Source: Thermodesulfitimonas autotrophica
GTDB lineage: Bacteria > Bacillota > Desulfotomaculia > Desulfotomaculales > Ammonificaceae
Assembly (NCBI RefSeq): GCF_003815015.1
Contig: NZ_RKRE01000002.1
Span: forward strand, 434,001-498,000
Direction of reading: 5' to 3'
Length of the DNA: 64,000 nucleotides
Positions 45,057 through 53,395 of this stretch are shown here, piece by piece. The notes under the pieces were generated by a model. The model was not told the origin of the DNA, ran no database searches, and worked only from the letters and a program-made list of their open reading frames with translations. How positions within the stretch are numbered: position 1 is the first letter of the stretch; the number at the start of each line of letters is the position of its first letter. A program made the translations under genes and the position numbers.

Positions 45057-45128
45057 CTTGCCGCCCGCAACGGTGTCGTCGGTCCCCCGGCTTTTTTACA
45101 CTATTGGACACCGACGACAAAATTCCTG
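45057..45128 (-). promoter_or_regulatory. CRISPR leader with an inverted repeat
   Basis: This 72-base stretch between the leader-proximal repeat and the cas2 stop is the probable leader. It has a 10-bp inverted repeat TGTCGTCGGT (45074-45083) and ACCGACGACA (45110-45119), separated by 26 bases that include a run of six A/T. It is too far from the array to be a terminator of it, and it could serve adaptation or array transcription. I see no convincing -10/-35 pair. Confidence 0.55.
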
Positions 45129-45392
45129 CTACCAGATCCATTCCTCCCCGCCCTTTTTTACCCCCATAAGTTCGCGCCTGGTGTAGCGCCAGTCGCCCAG
45201 GACGTAAAAGAGGACGGAGTCTTCGCGAAGGTCGATAACCCGGCTAAGATCGGCCTTGAGCTTGCGGAAGCCGGCCTCGGTGAGTTCACCCTCGAGCACC
45301 GAGTTCTGAACCCAGTGGAGGTATTTGCGCGCGGTTTTCAGGACTTTGGCGACGCGCTTAACGTTGACATCGTAAACCAGAATCAGGTACAT
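45129..45392 (-). CDS. cas2: CRISPR adaptation endoribonuclease-fold protein Cas2
   Basis: An 87-residue ferredoxin-like Cas2 starting MYLILVYDVNVKRVAKVLKTARKYLHWVQNSVLEGEL, with the strand-1 Asp (YDV). It forms the Cas1-Cas2 integrase. ATG at 45392 behind AAAGGAGG; 30 bases downstream of cas1 and directly before the leader. Confidence 0.97.
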   Translation of the reverse strand: MYLILVYDVNVKRVAKVLKTARKYLHWVQNSVLEGELTEAGFRKLKADLSRVIDLREDSVLFYVLGDWRYTRRELMGVKKGGEEWIW

Positions 45393-45422
45393 TGACAGCC
45401 GGCCTCCTTTCTACCGGGGCTT

Positions 45423-46418
45423 TCACCAGCGACTGACGAAAGGTTCATACGGCTCTTCGCCGATCAGGTGCTTCTCGAGTTTGTAAAGCTCCAGGCGAAG
45501 CAGCGTCTGGTAGCTGACGTGGCGCTTGAGGCGCCGGTGGTAAAAGGTGCTCCGGAGCTTCTCTTCGAACTCCTGGACGTAGAGGCGGCGGCCCTCTTCG
45601 TTCAGGAAAACGGCGGGGCCCTGGCGGTCAAAATTTCCCGGACCGATCATTTTCTTACCGACCAGGGTGAAAAGAACCCGGTCCGCGAGGATCGGTTTAA
45701 AGATCTCGGCCACGTCGAGGTTGAGGGTGAAACGCCGGAAGTTGGTCGCGTGCAGGTAGCCGATCCGCGGATCGAGGTGGGTCTTGTAGATTTCGCTCAG
45801 GACCTTGACGTAAACGAGGGAGTTGCCGAAGCTGATCAAGGCGTTGAGCGGGTCGGCGGGCGGCCGCCGGCTCCGTCCGGCGATGGCGAAGGGAGAGCCG
45901 CTCAAAATCTCGTTGAAACTCTCGTAATAGTAATTCCGGGCGTTGCCCTCAATAGCCATCAGCTCCTCGACGGTGCCGCAGGCCGGGAGGTTGCCGGCAG
46001 CAAAGTCTTCTATGACCTGGACGGTTGCCGCGAGTTCCTTGCCGCGGTTGGCGTAGTATTTGACCACCTGAAGGATATTCGCGAGGCCGCCGGCGACGAA
46101 CTGCCGGGCGAGGACCAGCCGTTTTTCCGGGTCGAGATAGTGCTCGGCCTGTTTTAGGATAAGATAGCCGGAGTTGTAATGCTCCCGGGGGTAGAAGCTG
46201 CCGACGTAGTTGCCGTGAAAGCCGAAAAAATGAACCAGGATCTCCTTTTCGTGCAGGAATTCGAGGGTTTTCTTGCTGAGGTCCACTTCGCCGAAAACGA
46301 AGATGTCCCGGACGTTTTCCACGGGAAAGTACCGGGTTTGCTCCTCCGCTTCAACGCATAAAGTGTTCTCTTTCCGGCGCAGGCGGCCGCTCCGGAAGAG
46401 GTAAAGACTTTTCTGCAT
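45423..46418 (-). CDS. cas1: CRISPR integrase Cas1 (type I-B)
   Basis: A 331-residue Cas1 with metal-binding residues Glu157 (MAIEGNARNYYY), His223 (GYLHATNFRRFTLNLDVAEIFKP) and Glu238. N-terminal beta domain starts SLYLFRSGRLRRKENTLCVE. It catalyses spacer integration with Cas2. ATG at 46418; the intact cas4-cas1-cas2 set implies a working adaptation module, and only one is present for both interference modules. Confidence 0.97.
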   Translation of the reverse strand: MQKSLYLFRSGRLRRKENTLCVEAEEQTRYFPVENVRDIFVFGEVDLSKKTLEFLHEKEILVHFFGFHGNYVGSFYPREHYNSGYLILKQAEHYLDPEKRLVLARQFVAGGLANILQVVKYYANRGKELAATVQVIEDFAAGNLPACGTVEELMAIEGNARNYYYESFNEILSGSPFAIAGRSRRPPADPLNALISFGNSLVYVKVLSEIYKTHLDPRIGYLHATNFRRFTLNLDVAEIFKPILADRVLFTLVGKKMIGPGNFDRQGPAVFLNEEGRRLYVQEFEEKLRSTFYHRRLKRHVSYQTLLRLELYKLEKHLIGEEPYEPFVSRW

Positions 46419-46442
46419 TGCTTTTGCGGTACCTCCTCGGGT

Positions 46443-46991
46443 TTACGCCCAGCAGAAGTCGCTGTAGGCGCACCGGGTACAAAACTGGATCCGCGCCGGT
46501 GGCGGTGGCGCCGGCTGGCGGAGAAGCGTCTGGATTCTTTGCTTCAGCGCCGCCACCTCCGCAGCCAGGCTTTCGTCGAGCACCAGGCGCTCCCGCCGCC
46601 GCTCCTCAGGGAAGAGGAGCTCGCCTTGGGCCTCCAGACCCATTTGCCGGAGCTCGTAGAGGTAGAAGGCGAGCTGCATCCGGGCGGCCGCGCTGGCCCG
46701 GGAACTCTTTTTAACTTCCGCCACCACCAGGTTCTGACCGTCCCGGCGGACAAGATCGAGCGCCAGGTGGCCGAGATGGATTTCCTTGCGCTCCCGGCTG
46801 TAACTCTGGCGCTGGATGAGCCGGCCGAGCTGCAGGTAAATATGGTCCTCGTCGGGACAGATTTGGCGCGACATGAGCCAGGCCTGCCGGGGGCAGACCA
46901 TATAGGCCTGGATAAAGCTCCCGATCACCTGCAAGCCGGTTGAAGCCGCGTTTTCAACGTCGGGAAGCTCTTTTTCCGCCATCTTCGCCAC
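46443..46991 (-). CDS. cas4: CRISPR-associated exonuclease Cas4
   Basis: A 182-residue RecB-like nuclease with QAYMVCPRQAWLMSR (first cluster Cys), the catalytic pair in LALDLVRRDGQNLVVAEVKKS (D...EVKK) and the C-terminal FCTRCAYSDFC cysteines for a 4Fe-4S cluster. Cas4 trims prespacers and defines the PAM. The GTG at 46991 is shown as start; an ATG nine bases later is an alternative. Confidence 0.95.
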   Translation of the reverse strand: MAKMAEKELPDVENAASTGLQVIGSFIQAYMVCPRQAWLMSRQICPDEDHIYLQLGRLIQRQSYSRERKEIHLGHLALDLVRRDGQNLVVAEVKKSSRASAAARMQLAFYLYELRQMGLEAQGELLFPEERRRERLVLDESLAAEVAALKQRIQTLLRQPAPPPPARIQFCTRCAYSDFCWA

Positions 46992-47048
46992 CCCAAAATA
47001 CGTGGGGGTTTTCCGTTCGTAGCCAACCCGGAAAACCGCCGCCGGTTT

Positions 47049-49526
47049 TCAATAGATGAGGGCCCCCTCCTCCTCGACCCGCTTGAAGCCGGTCTCGGGG
47101 TCGTAAAACTCGTCCAAAAGGTAGGCTGGGATCACGAGCGGGCGCGTCTCCGCCGCCAGCCGGTCCAGGAGGAGTTCCCCCGGCACCGATATTAGGTAGC
47201 GCCGGAAGTCCCGCCGGATAGATAGAAAGGCCTCCCGGCGCCGCCACGGGTCCGCTTCTCGCGCCACGGTAGCCTGGTAGCGGGCCCAGACGGCTTCCGC
47301 CGTAGCGTCGGCGCAGACAAAGACATCCACGTAGCGCGGCAGGTCGCGGATAAGGGCGAAGTCGCTGATGGCGGCAGGTTCCCCAGTCTCTTTTCCTTTG
47401 CGGGTAAAACGCAGGGCGGCCATCGCCTGCAGGATTTTTTCGCTTTCTGCGGCCGATTTAGCCTCCCGTACCTTGCAGAAGTAGTCGGCCACGGCATCGA
47501 AGAAGTCCGGTTCGGCCAGGACGGGGCGTTCGGCAAAAAGTCGGCCGGCAACCCAGGTATGGGTTTTGCCGTAAACGAAGGAGGCCAAAGGCCGGTTCGT
47601 TTTTTCGTCCACCAGCTGAAAAAGGCGCACCCGGCCGCGCGCGCGGGAAAAGTGGCGGTTGCAACGCCCGGCCACTTGGACGACGGCGTCGACGGGCCCC
47701 AAGTCCCGCCAGACTTCGTCAAAATCCAGGTCTACGCCGGCTTCGACCACCTGGGTGGAAACGAGGACGGGCTTTTCGCCCCGCGCCAGGCGCCCGCGGA
47801 TCTCACTCAGGCGCCGCTCCCGCTCGGCCGGCACGATGTTCGTGGAGAGGTAGTAGAGCGGCGGGCCCTGCGCGCCCCAGGTTTCCCGAAGCAGACGGAA
47901 AAAGGCGATGGAGCTTTTGATGGTGTTGAGCACCACCAAATACGAGTGCTCCGGCCGGTACTGCTCCAGGAAGGCGGCTGCTGCTGCCGCCACGGGGCAC
48001 GGCGTGATCTCCGCCGTGAGGGTAACCCGGTCAACCGCGGCAAACTGCTGGCGCACGGTCTCGGGGTCGCCGGCTAATTCCAGGGCTTCGCCGGAGCCGA
48101 ACCACTCGGGACGGGTGGCGGTCATCAGGATCACCCGCATCCCGAGGTGGGCGCAGGCCTGCCGAAGCGTCTCCTCGACCAGCGGCCAGTACTCCACCGG
48201 GATGCTCTGCACCTCGTCCAGGATCACCACGGCGCCGCCGAGCCGGTGGAATTTTTTGAGCATCCGGTTCTGGTAGCCGACCAGGGTGTGGAAAAACTGG
48301 ACAAAGGTGGTCACGACCACCTCGGACTGCCAGGATTCGGTAAGTAGCAGCGCCTCGTCCAGAGAAAGCTCCTCCTCCCTACCGCTGCCGCGGTAAACCG
48401 GCTCGGCCAGGTGGTGGTGTTTCAGGAGCCAGGTGCTGGGGAGAGCGGTGCCCGGCTCCGGTAGAGCGGTACGCAGGATCGCTTCGGCTACGGCAAAGGT
48501 TTGGTCGACGATGCTGGTGAAGGGCAGGGCGTAGATGAGGCGCGGTGCCACCCCGCACGCACCGGCAAGGCGCTCCCGCAGGCGGCACGCGGCGGCCAGA
48601 CCCGCCAAGGTTTTCCCGGCACCGGTGGGAGCGGTCAGGGTGAAGAGGCGCTGTTCCAGCGGCGCCTGCGCCGCCCGTGTTACGGCGCTGCGGTAGAGGT
48701 TTTCCCGCAGGTTTTCCATGGCGGTGCGCGGGGAACTGAAGCGCCTCGCCCGGTAGCGGTCAACCACATCGCCCGGGAGGGCGGCGCGTTCAGCCTCCGC
48801 CACCCGCGCGGCATGGATCTTGTCGGCGTCGATGAGGCTGGAAAAAAGAAGAAGCAGGTCGAAGTAGGTCCCGAGGGCTGTCCCTGCCGCTCTTTTTTGC
48901 CGGCGGTAGATACCGTAAAGGCTGCCGAAAGCCGCCTGCCAGTCTGCCAGAAACGCTTTAAGGAGGGGCCCCCAGTCGTTTAAGAGCCAGGCGGGAACCG
49001 CCAAGCCCCGGCCGGCAAGCAACCGCGCGGTGCGGCGCGCGGCCGCCCCGAGAGAGGCAGCTACTGCGCCGGCCTGGCTTTGCAGGTTAGCCACTTGCGC
49101 GGCAACCACCCGCAACCGCTCCTGAATGGTGGGCTCTAATTCCGCCCAGTCGCCCGCCAGCTCCCGCGGGGCGACGAGGTACTCTTCGGGATCGGTCAGT
49201 TCTTGGTGGTGCCGCGCCACGGCCAAAAAGAGCGCCAACTGCTGCTCCGGCGGAAGGGCGAGGCGCCCTGCCAAGTAAGCCGCCCAGAGGCCGGAGAGGA
49301 AGGCATGCTGCTTCTCGGGGCCGCCCCGGCCCGTCCGCAGGTATTCTTGGAAGTAGCCGGTATATTTACCGAAGTCGTGCGCCAGCCCGGCCACCAGGGC
49401 CGCCGGGAAAAGCTCGCCCCTTCCCGGTACGGCAGCAACCCGCTCAGCCGCCCCCGCCGCCACCCCGGCCAGGTGGGCACTCAGCAGATAAAACCGATTT
49501 TTGCTCTGGTGCGCGTAAAAGGGCAC
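47049..49526 (-). CDS. cas3: CRISPR helicase-nuclease Cas3 (type I-B)
   Basis: An 825-residue Cas3 with an N-terminal HD nuclease (His18, HD at 50-51, His74, His106-107) followed by an SF2 helicase: Walker A APTGAGKT (299-306), DEVQ box (437-440, in place of the usual DEVH/DEAH), motif III ILMTATRP and VSTQVVEAGVDLDFDEV. Recruited by Cascade, it unwinds and shreds target DNA. GTG start behind GGAGG, one base past the cas5 stop. Confidence 0.95.
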   Translation of the reverse strand: MPFYAHQSKNRFYLLSAHLAGVAAGAAERVAAVPGRGELFPAALVAGLAHDFGKYTGYFQEYLRTGRGGPEKQHAFLSGLWAAYLAGRLALPPEQQLALFLAVARHHQELTDPEEYLVAPRELAGDWAELEPTIQERLRVVAAQVANLQSQAGAVAASLGAAARRTARLLAGRGLAVPAWLLNDWGPLLKAFLADWQAAFGSLYGIYRRQKRAAGTALGTYFDLLLLFSSLIDADKIHAARVAEAERAALPGDVVDRYRARRFSSPRTAMENLRENLYRSAVTRAAQAPLEQRLFTLTAPTGAGKTLAGLAAACRLRERLAGACGVAPRLIYALPFTSIVDQTFAVAEAILRTALPEPGTALPSTWLLKHHHLAEPVYRGSGREEELSLDEALLLTESWQSEVVVTTFVQFFHTLVGYQNRMLKKFHRLGGAVVILDEVQSIPVEYWPLVEETLRQACAHLGMRVILMTATRPEWFGSGEALELAGDPETVRQQFAAVDRVTLTAEITPCPVAAAAAAFLEQYRPEHSYLVVLNTIKSSIAFFRLLRETWGAQGPPLYYLSTNIVPAERERRLSEIRGRLARGEKPVLVSTQVVEAGVDLDFDEVWRDLGPVDAVVQVAGRCNRHFSRARGRVRLFQLVDEKTNRPLASFVYGKTHTWVAGRLFAERPVLAEPDFFDAVADYFCKVREAKSAAESEKILQAMAALRFTRKGKETGEPAAISDFALIRDLPRYVDVFVCADATAEAVWARYQATVAREADPWRRREAFLSIRRDFRRYLISVPGELLLDRLAAETRPLVIPAYLLDEFYDPETGFKRVEEEGALIY

Positions 49527-49528
49527 GG

Positions 49529-50296
49529 CTATCCCTCCAGGAAGGCTACCGTTTCCCCGTCACCGGCAGTGGCCAAGGAGAAGCGGTAGGCCGGGACGCG
49601 CAGACGAACCGGAAGGGGCTGCCCTCCGGCCTCGTAAACAACCGCGACCGGAGGCCGCAGCGTCCGGCCGGGGCCAAAGGCGTACGGCGCCCGCTCCCGT
49701 AGCAGGCGAGCCGCGCTCACCGCTGGCAAGTCCACTTTTTCCAGGTGGGCCGCGTTCAAGACCGAGGTGAGGGCGACCGGAGTGCCGGGAGGCAAGGGCT
49801 CGTAATCCCGCGGCCCGAAAAGGTTTACGTAGCTGGCGCTTGCCAGGCATTCGGTAAGGCCGAGGTATAGCGGGAAACAGGGCCGTCCCTCCCGCAGCCG
49901 CGCGGCGGCCTCCCGCACTAATCCCCCGTCCGGGTAGCCGAAGAATACCCGAAACCGCAGGGCGCGGTATTCCCCGCCCGGGAAAAGGAACTCTAACGGC
50001 GTCTGCGTTCCGGGAAGCCGTTGCAAACGCCGCAGCAGGGGCAGGTCTTCCCTTTTGGTACGCACGTAGTTCACCGTCTGAAACAACCGGCGCGGCGGCA
50101 CCTTAACCGCCACGGCGAAGCGGCCGCGGTCCAGTTTTTCGTAATAAGAATCCCGTTCGAAGCCTAATACGGCGGCCACAATACCCATCAGCGCGGTTCG
50201 CGGCGGGAAGCCGTAGGTCAGGGCCGACGTATTAGTGTAGTATTTGCGAAAATGAGCCATCGGCCCGGTTAGGTCGAAAACCAGCACCTCGCCCAA
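49529..50296 (-). CDS. cas5b: Cascade subunit Cas5 (type I-B)
   Basis: A 255-residue Cas5h/Cas5b RAMP protein: VLVFDLTGPMAHFRKYYTNTSALTYGFPPRTALMGIVAAVLGFERDSYY is typical. It caps the 5' handle of crRNA. TTG start at 50296, five bases after the cas7 stop. Confidence 0.94.
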   Translation of the reverse strand: MGEVLVFDLTGPMAHFRKYYTNTSALTYGFPPRTALMGIVAAVLGFERDSYYEKLDRGRFAVAVKVPPRRLFQTVNYVRTKREDLPLLRRLQRLPGTQTPLEFLFPGGEYRALRFRVFFGYPDGGLVREAAARLREGRPCFPLYLGLTECLASASYVNLFGPRDYEPLPPGTPVALTSVLNAAHLEKVDLPAVSAARLLRERAPYAFGPGRTLRPPVAVVYEAGGQPLPVRLRVPAYRFSLATAGDGETVAFLEG

Positions 50297-50300
50297 GTTA

Positions 50301-51269
50301 TCAGGTCCTTTCTATGGTTTTCACCTTATCCGCACCCAAAAGCTCCGCAAGCCAACCAGCCGCCTTAACTTCTCGCCCCGCCGCGGTAGTGCGAAGGTCC
50401 GCGTCCTGGAAGACGAGGACCCGCGCGATGCGTTCTTTGAAGCGCACCAGCCGTCCGCCCAGGGCCGTGAGGTCCAGGGTCAGCTCTTTAACGGAGCGTA
50501 GGTTCTGGTCGGGGTTCACTGTAAGGTCCTCCCGCGGGTCGCCGGCGAAGGTTTCCCCATCCGTGAAGACCACCCGCAGGTAGAGCCGCGGGTACTGGCC
50601 GATCTTCGACCGGGTGGCCGCGAGGGGGATGGCGTTCACCATCGCCTCATCCAGCAACTCAATGTCGGCGTCGCTGGTGGCGGCAGCTTCGTTCCCGTCG
50701 GCACGGGCCAGCATTGCTTGGGCGCGCCGGGCGCTAATGACACCGTGAAAACCGATGAGGGCGTAATAGATCCGGTAGTCCTTGCCGAAAGTCCCCTGCC
50801 CGGCCTGCTCCCGGGTGGCAAACTGGGACGAAATGGTGACCGAATCGACCATCTGCACGCGGTTGAGGGAATAACCCCAGGCGAACTGCACGGGGCCGGT
50901 CAGGTTGACCGCCTCGCCTTCCCCCTTTTTGGCCCCCTTGATCGGCATCGTCGCCCCAAAAAGCCGCACGTCTATCAGCCTGGCGAGCAGGGCCGGCAGG
51001 TCGGCGCCGCTTACGTCATCTTTGCCCAGCACCTGCTTTATCCGGTCGGTGGCCTGCACCACCCCCTCCGCCTTGGTGACGTAGATGGTATGCCCCTTCT
51101 CCTCCAGGTAGTCGCGGATGTAGCGTTTCAGGCGCACGTCAGAAACCAGGCAGCGCTCCCGGTCGGGGTCGAAGCGTGGCCGGTTTTCGTCGTCCGGATC
51201 GCCGTTCGGGTTGCACATTTTGGCGTCATAGAGAAAGAGGAGCTCGCTGTTTTGCGTGATGGTACCCAT
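50301..51269 (-). CDS. cas7b: Cascade backbone subunit Cas7 (Csh2, type I-B)
   Basis: A 322-residue Csh2/Cas7b protein: ELLFLYDAKMCNPNGDPDDENRPRFD, LVSDVRLKRYIRDYLEEKG, KGEGEAVNLTGPVQFAWGYSLNRVQ. Multiple copies coat the spacer part of the crRNA. ATG at 51269 shares bases with the cas8 stop (TAATG), with AAAGGAGG upstream. Confidence 0.95.
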   Translation of the reverse strand: MGTITQNSELLFLYDAKMCNPNGDPDDENRPRFDPDRERCLVSDVRLKRYIRDYLEEKGHTIYVTKAEGVVQATDRIKQVLGKDDVSGADLPALLARLIDVRLFGATMPIKGAKKGEGEAVNLTGPVQFAWGYSLNRVQMVDSVTISSQFATREQAGQGTFGKDYRIYYALIGFHGVISARRAQAMLARADGNEAAATSDADIELLDEAMVNAIPLAATRSKIGQYPRLYLRVVFTDGETFAGDPREDLTVNPDQNLRSVKELTLDLTALGGRLVRFKERIARVLVFQDADLRTTAAGREVKAAGWLAELLGADKVKTIERT

Positions 51270-53248
51270 TAATCGTTGCCTCCTTTAGTATCGTTCTGTT
51301 TTTCCGCCCGGGCTCTGATGGCCGCCCGGGTAGCGTAGGCGTAACCCGAAAGGATGTAAAAAACGTTTTCCTCGGGCGAAAGCGACCAGTTATGCCGCCG
51401 GGCGTCGAGCAGCTTTTTCATAGCCGCGAACAGACCCTCGTTGTAGCGAAAGATGTCGTGCTGCCGGAGCTGGTCCACGAGGATGTTCGCCAGCCGGACC
51501 ACTTTGGTCCAGGACATGCCGTTATAGTTGACTTTTTCCAGCACGGGTTTGTTCTCGTAACCGCGGTCGCGCTGTTTCTGTCCCACCTGGTTTAAAAGGT
51601 ACCCTAACAGAAAGAGCGCCGCTTCCTCTTCGCTGTAAGCCATCGCCTTGAGGTACCTCCGGATATCCTCCGGCAGCTCCCGCATCGCCAAAGGTTCGCT
51701 CAAGAAACTCCCCCCTCGCAAAAGGTTTTCTTCCCGCAGGAATTGGAGAAAAAGGTTCGCCTGCAGCAGCCGGCGCGTCCACTCCCACTCCTCGGTACCC
51801 GCTTTAGGCTCCGGCACATTGGTGCCTTTATACTTACCGGTGCGATAAATATTGGCCAGAGCCACAAACTCCCGGATGAGCCAGGCGCGGTCAAGTGGCG
51901 CATCCGTCAAAAGGCCGTGGTAAATATGGAGCAGCTTTTTGTACTCCGCGCCGCGCGGCCCTTCGCTCAAGGGCACCAGCCGGTAAATGGCGGTAAGGTC
52001 CAGCCACCAGCGGTCGGGCCCCAGGAGCGCCGCCGCCCGGTTGGCCAGCCGGTGGCTGTGCTCTACAAGCCTCGTAATGCGGCTCGGCGCCACATCCTTC
52101 ACCAAGGCGAGCACCCGAAACTCGCTCTTGCTCTTCCGGTAGAAGAGGAAGTTGAGGAGTGCGGCGTTATCGAAGGGCAGCGCCAGGTCTTCAAGGAAAT
52201 CCAAAAGCTCGCTTTCCAGCCCGCCGCGGCCGCCGATCTTCTCGACCCAGCGACTTATGTCGGCCAGCACCCCGACGCGCACCTGCAGCCGTTCCGCCCA
52301 AGCCTCCAGGTCGGCCCGGGTCAAGCCCACTTCCCGTAGGAAGGCTGGCAAAACCAGGAAGGAAAGCGGCCCCACCTTGAGATTTAAGTTCTGCTGGGCG
52401 AAACTTTCGGCCCGGAGCAACCCCTGGAAGCAATCCTTACAGGCCTGGAAGTTGCGGGTAAACCCTTCTTCCACCAGACCTGAGGCTGCACCGAGCTTAT
52501 CGGTAATGTAGTACTTTAGGAAGTTAAGCTGCGCGAAATCCCAAGCCACCGGCCGGTCTGCGGTACCGCAGACCGAGCACACGCCCGGCTCGCCTTTATC
52601 TACCGCCCCTTCCTTATCCCGGAGCACCACGGTAGCATAATCCGGGTCGCTTACCAACGGTGCACCGTTGTAGAGCACCGTCCAGAGCGCCGCTTCCGCC
52701 GCTTTCAGCCCCAGCTGCCCCAGCGCCCACTTTTTTACCGCTTCGGCCGCCGCCGCAACCACCGCCTTCGCCCGCTCCCGCGGCTTCCCCGCGCTTTCCT
52801 CCCAGGTAGCGCTCAAGAGGTCTTCTGTTGTTACCCCTAACCGCTGCGGATCGAGGACACGGCTCCCCTCCGGCAGCTTGCGAAAAAACGACTCCACGAG
52901 CGCTGACAGCCGCCGGTAAAGGCTGCCGTTTTCAAGCCCGGCTTCTTCGAGGCGCGCCAAAAGATTCTCCGGTGCCTGTCCCACCAGATATTCGAGCCGG
53001 TCAGTAGTCAGGTAAAACTGGGGGCGGCTGCCCACATTGTTGCCGATCCAGCGGTAGCGGCTAAGCACCGCGTCGTCGATCTCCTGCATCTCCACCGCCA
53101 GCGGCGCACCTGAATCCGCCCGGAAGTCAAGCTTAACCAAGTAAATGGTGTCAACCTTTGGCGGTTTGCGGACCGGCTTCACGAGGTCGGCCAGCGCGTC
53201 GTCTCCTTTGGCCAGCGTCCGGCCGATTAAGGCTACAGCTTCGAGCAG
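51269..53248 (-). CDS. cas8b: Cascade large subunit Cas8b (TM1802/Csh1-type)
   Basis: A ~659-residue Cas8b with a zinc-ribbon-like pair CSVCG...CKDC (about 268-325 from the long start) and the TM1802-type pattern NFLKYYITDKLGAASGLVEEGFTRNFQACKDCFQGLL. It recognises the PAM and recruits Cas3. The frame is open to a GTG at 53320, but that lacks a Shine-Dalgarno sequence. An 11-base perfect Shine-Dalgarno (AAGGAGGTGAT, 53253-53263) is placed for a CTG at 53248, giving LLEAVALIGRTLAK, the natural N-terminus of the family. I therefore prefer the CTG start. Confidence 0.88.
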   Translation of the reverse strand: MLEAVALIGRTLAKGDDALADLVKPVRKPPKVDTIYLVKLDFRADSGAPLAVEMQEIDDAVLSRYRWIGNNVGSRPQFYLTTDRLEYLVGQAPENLLARLEEAGLENGSLYRRLSALVESFFRKLPEGSRVLDPQRLGVTTEDLLSATWEESAGKPRERAKAVVAAAAEAVKKWALGQLGLKAAEAALWTVLYNGAPLVSDPDYATVVLRDKEGAVDKGEPGVCSVCGTADRPVAWDFAQLNFLKYYITDKLGAASGLVEEGFTRNFQACKDCFQGLLRAESFAQQNLNLKVGPLSFLVLPAFLREVGLTRADLEAWAERLQVRVGVLADISRWVEKIGGRGGLESELLDFLEDLALPFDNAALLNFLFYRKSKSEFRVLALVKDVAPSRITRLVEHSHRLANRAAALLGPDRWWLDLTAIYRLVPLSEGPRGAEYKKLLHIYHGLLTDAPLDRAWLIREFVALANIYRTGKYKGTNVPEPKAGTEEWEWTRRLLQANLFLQFLREENLLRGGSFLSEPLAMRELPEDIRRYLKAMAYSEEEAALFLLGYLLNQVGQKQRDRGYENKPVLEKVNYNGMSWTKVVRLANILVDQLRQHDIFRYNEGLFAAMKKLLDARRHNWSLSPEENVFYILSGYAYATRAAIRARAEKQNDTKGGND

Positions 53249-53263
53249 GGGAATCACCTCCTT
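53246..53263 (-). promoter_or_regulatory. Perfect Shine-Dalgarno sequence pointing to a CTG start of cas8b
   Basis: AAGGAGGTGAT on the minus strand, full complement of the 16S rRNA 3' end, with eight bases between AGGAGG and CTG. No ATG, GTG or TTG lies at a usable distance in the cas8b frame. Confidence 0.6.
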
Positions 53264-53395
53264 GCATTCGCGTTCTAAATGATCATCAAAGGTGTCTTTT
53301 ACCAGCTTACAGGATTTCACTTTCTTCGGAGAGAGCAGCAGCTACTGTTATAACTGGTAGAACAATACCAAAACTGCTTCGGCACCAAGGCCTGA

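Noticed and set aside
43782-45070. Long minus-strand reading frames across the CRISPR array (repeating FQPTYEELK)
   Set aside because: They are the array itself: the 30-bp repeat is open in one frame and gives a pseudo-repeat protein.
45074-45119. Rho-independent terminator between cas2 and the array
   Set aside because: The inverted repeat has a 26-base loop and is followed on the minus strand by GC-rich sequence, not a T run.
45468-46157. A 229-codon plus-strand frame opposite cas1
   Set aside because: Antisense shadow; cas1 motifs are intact on the minus strand.
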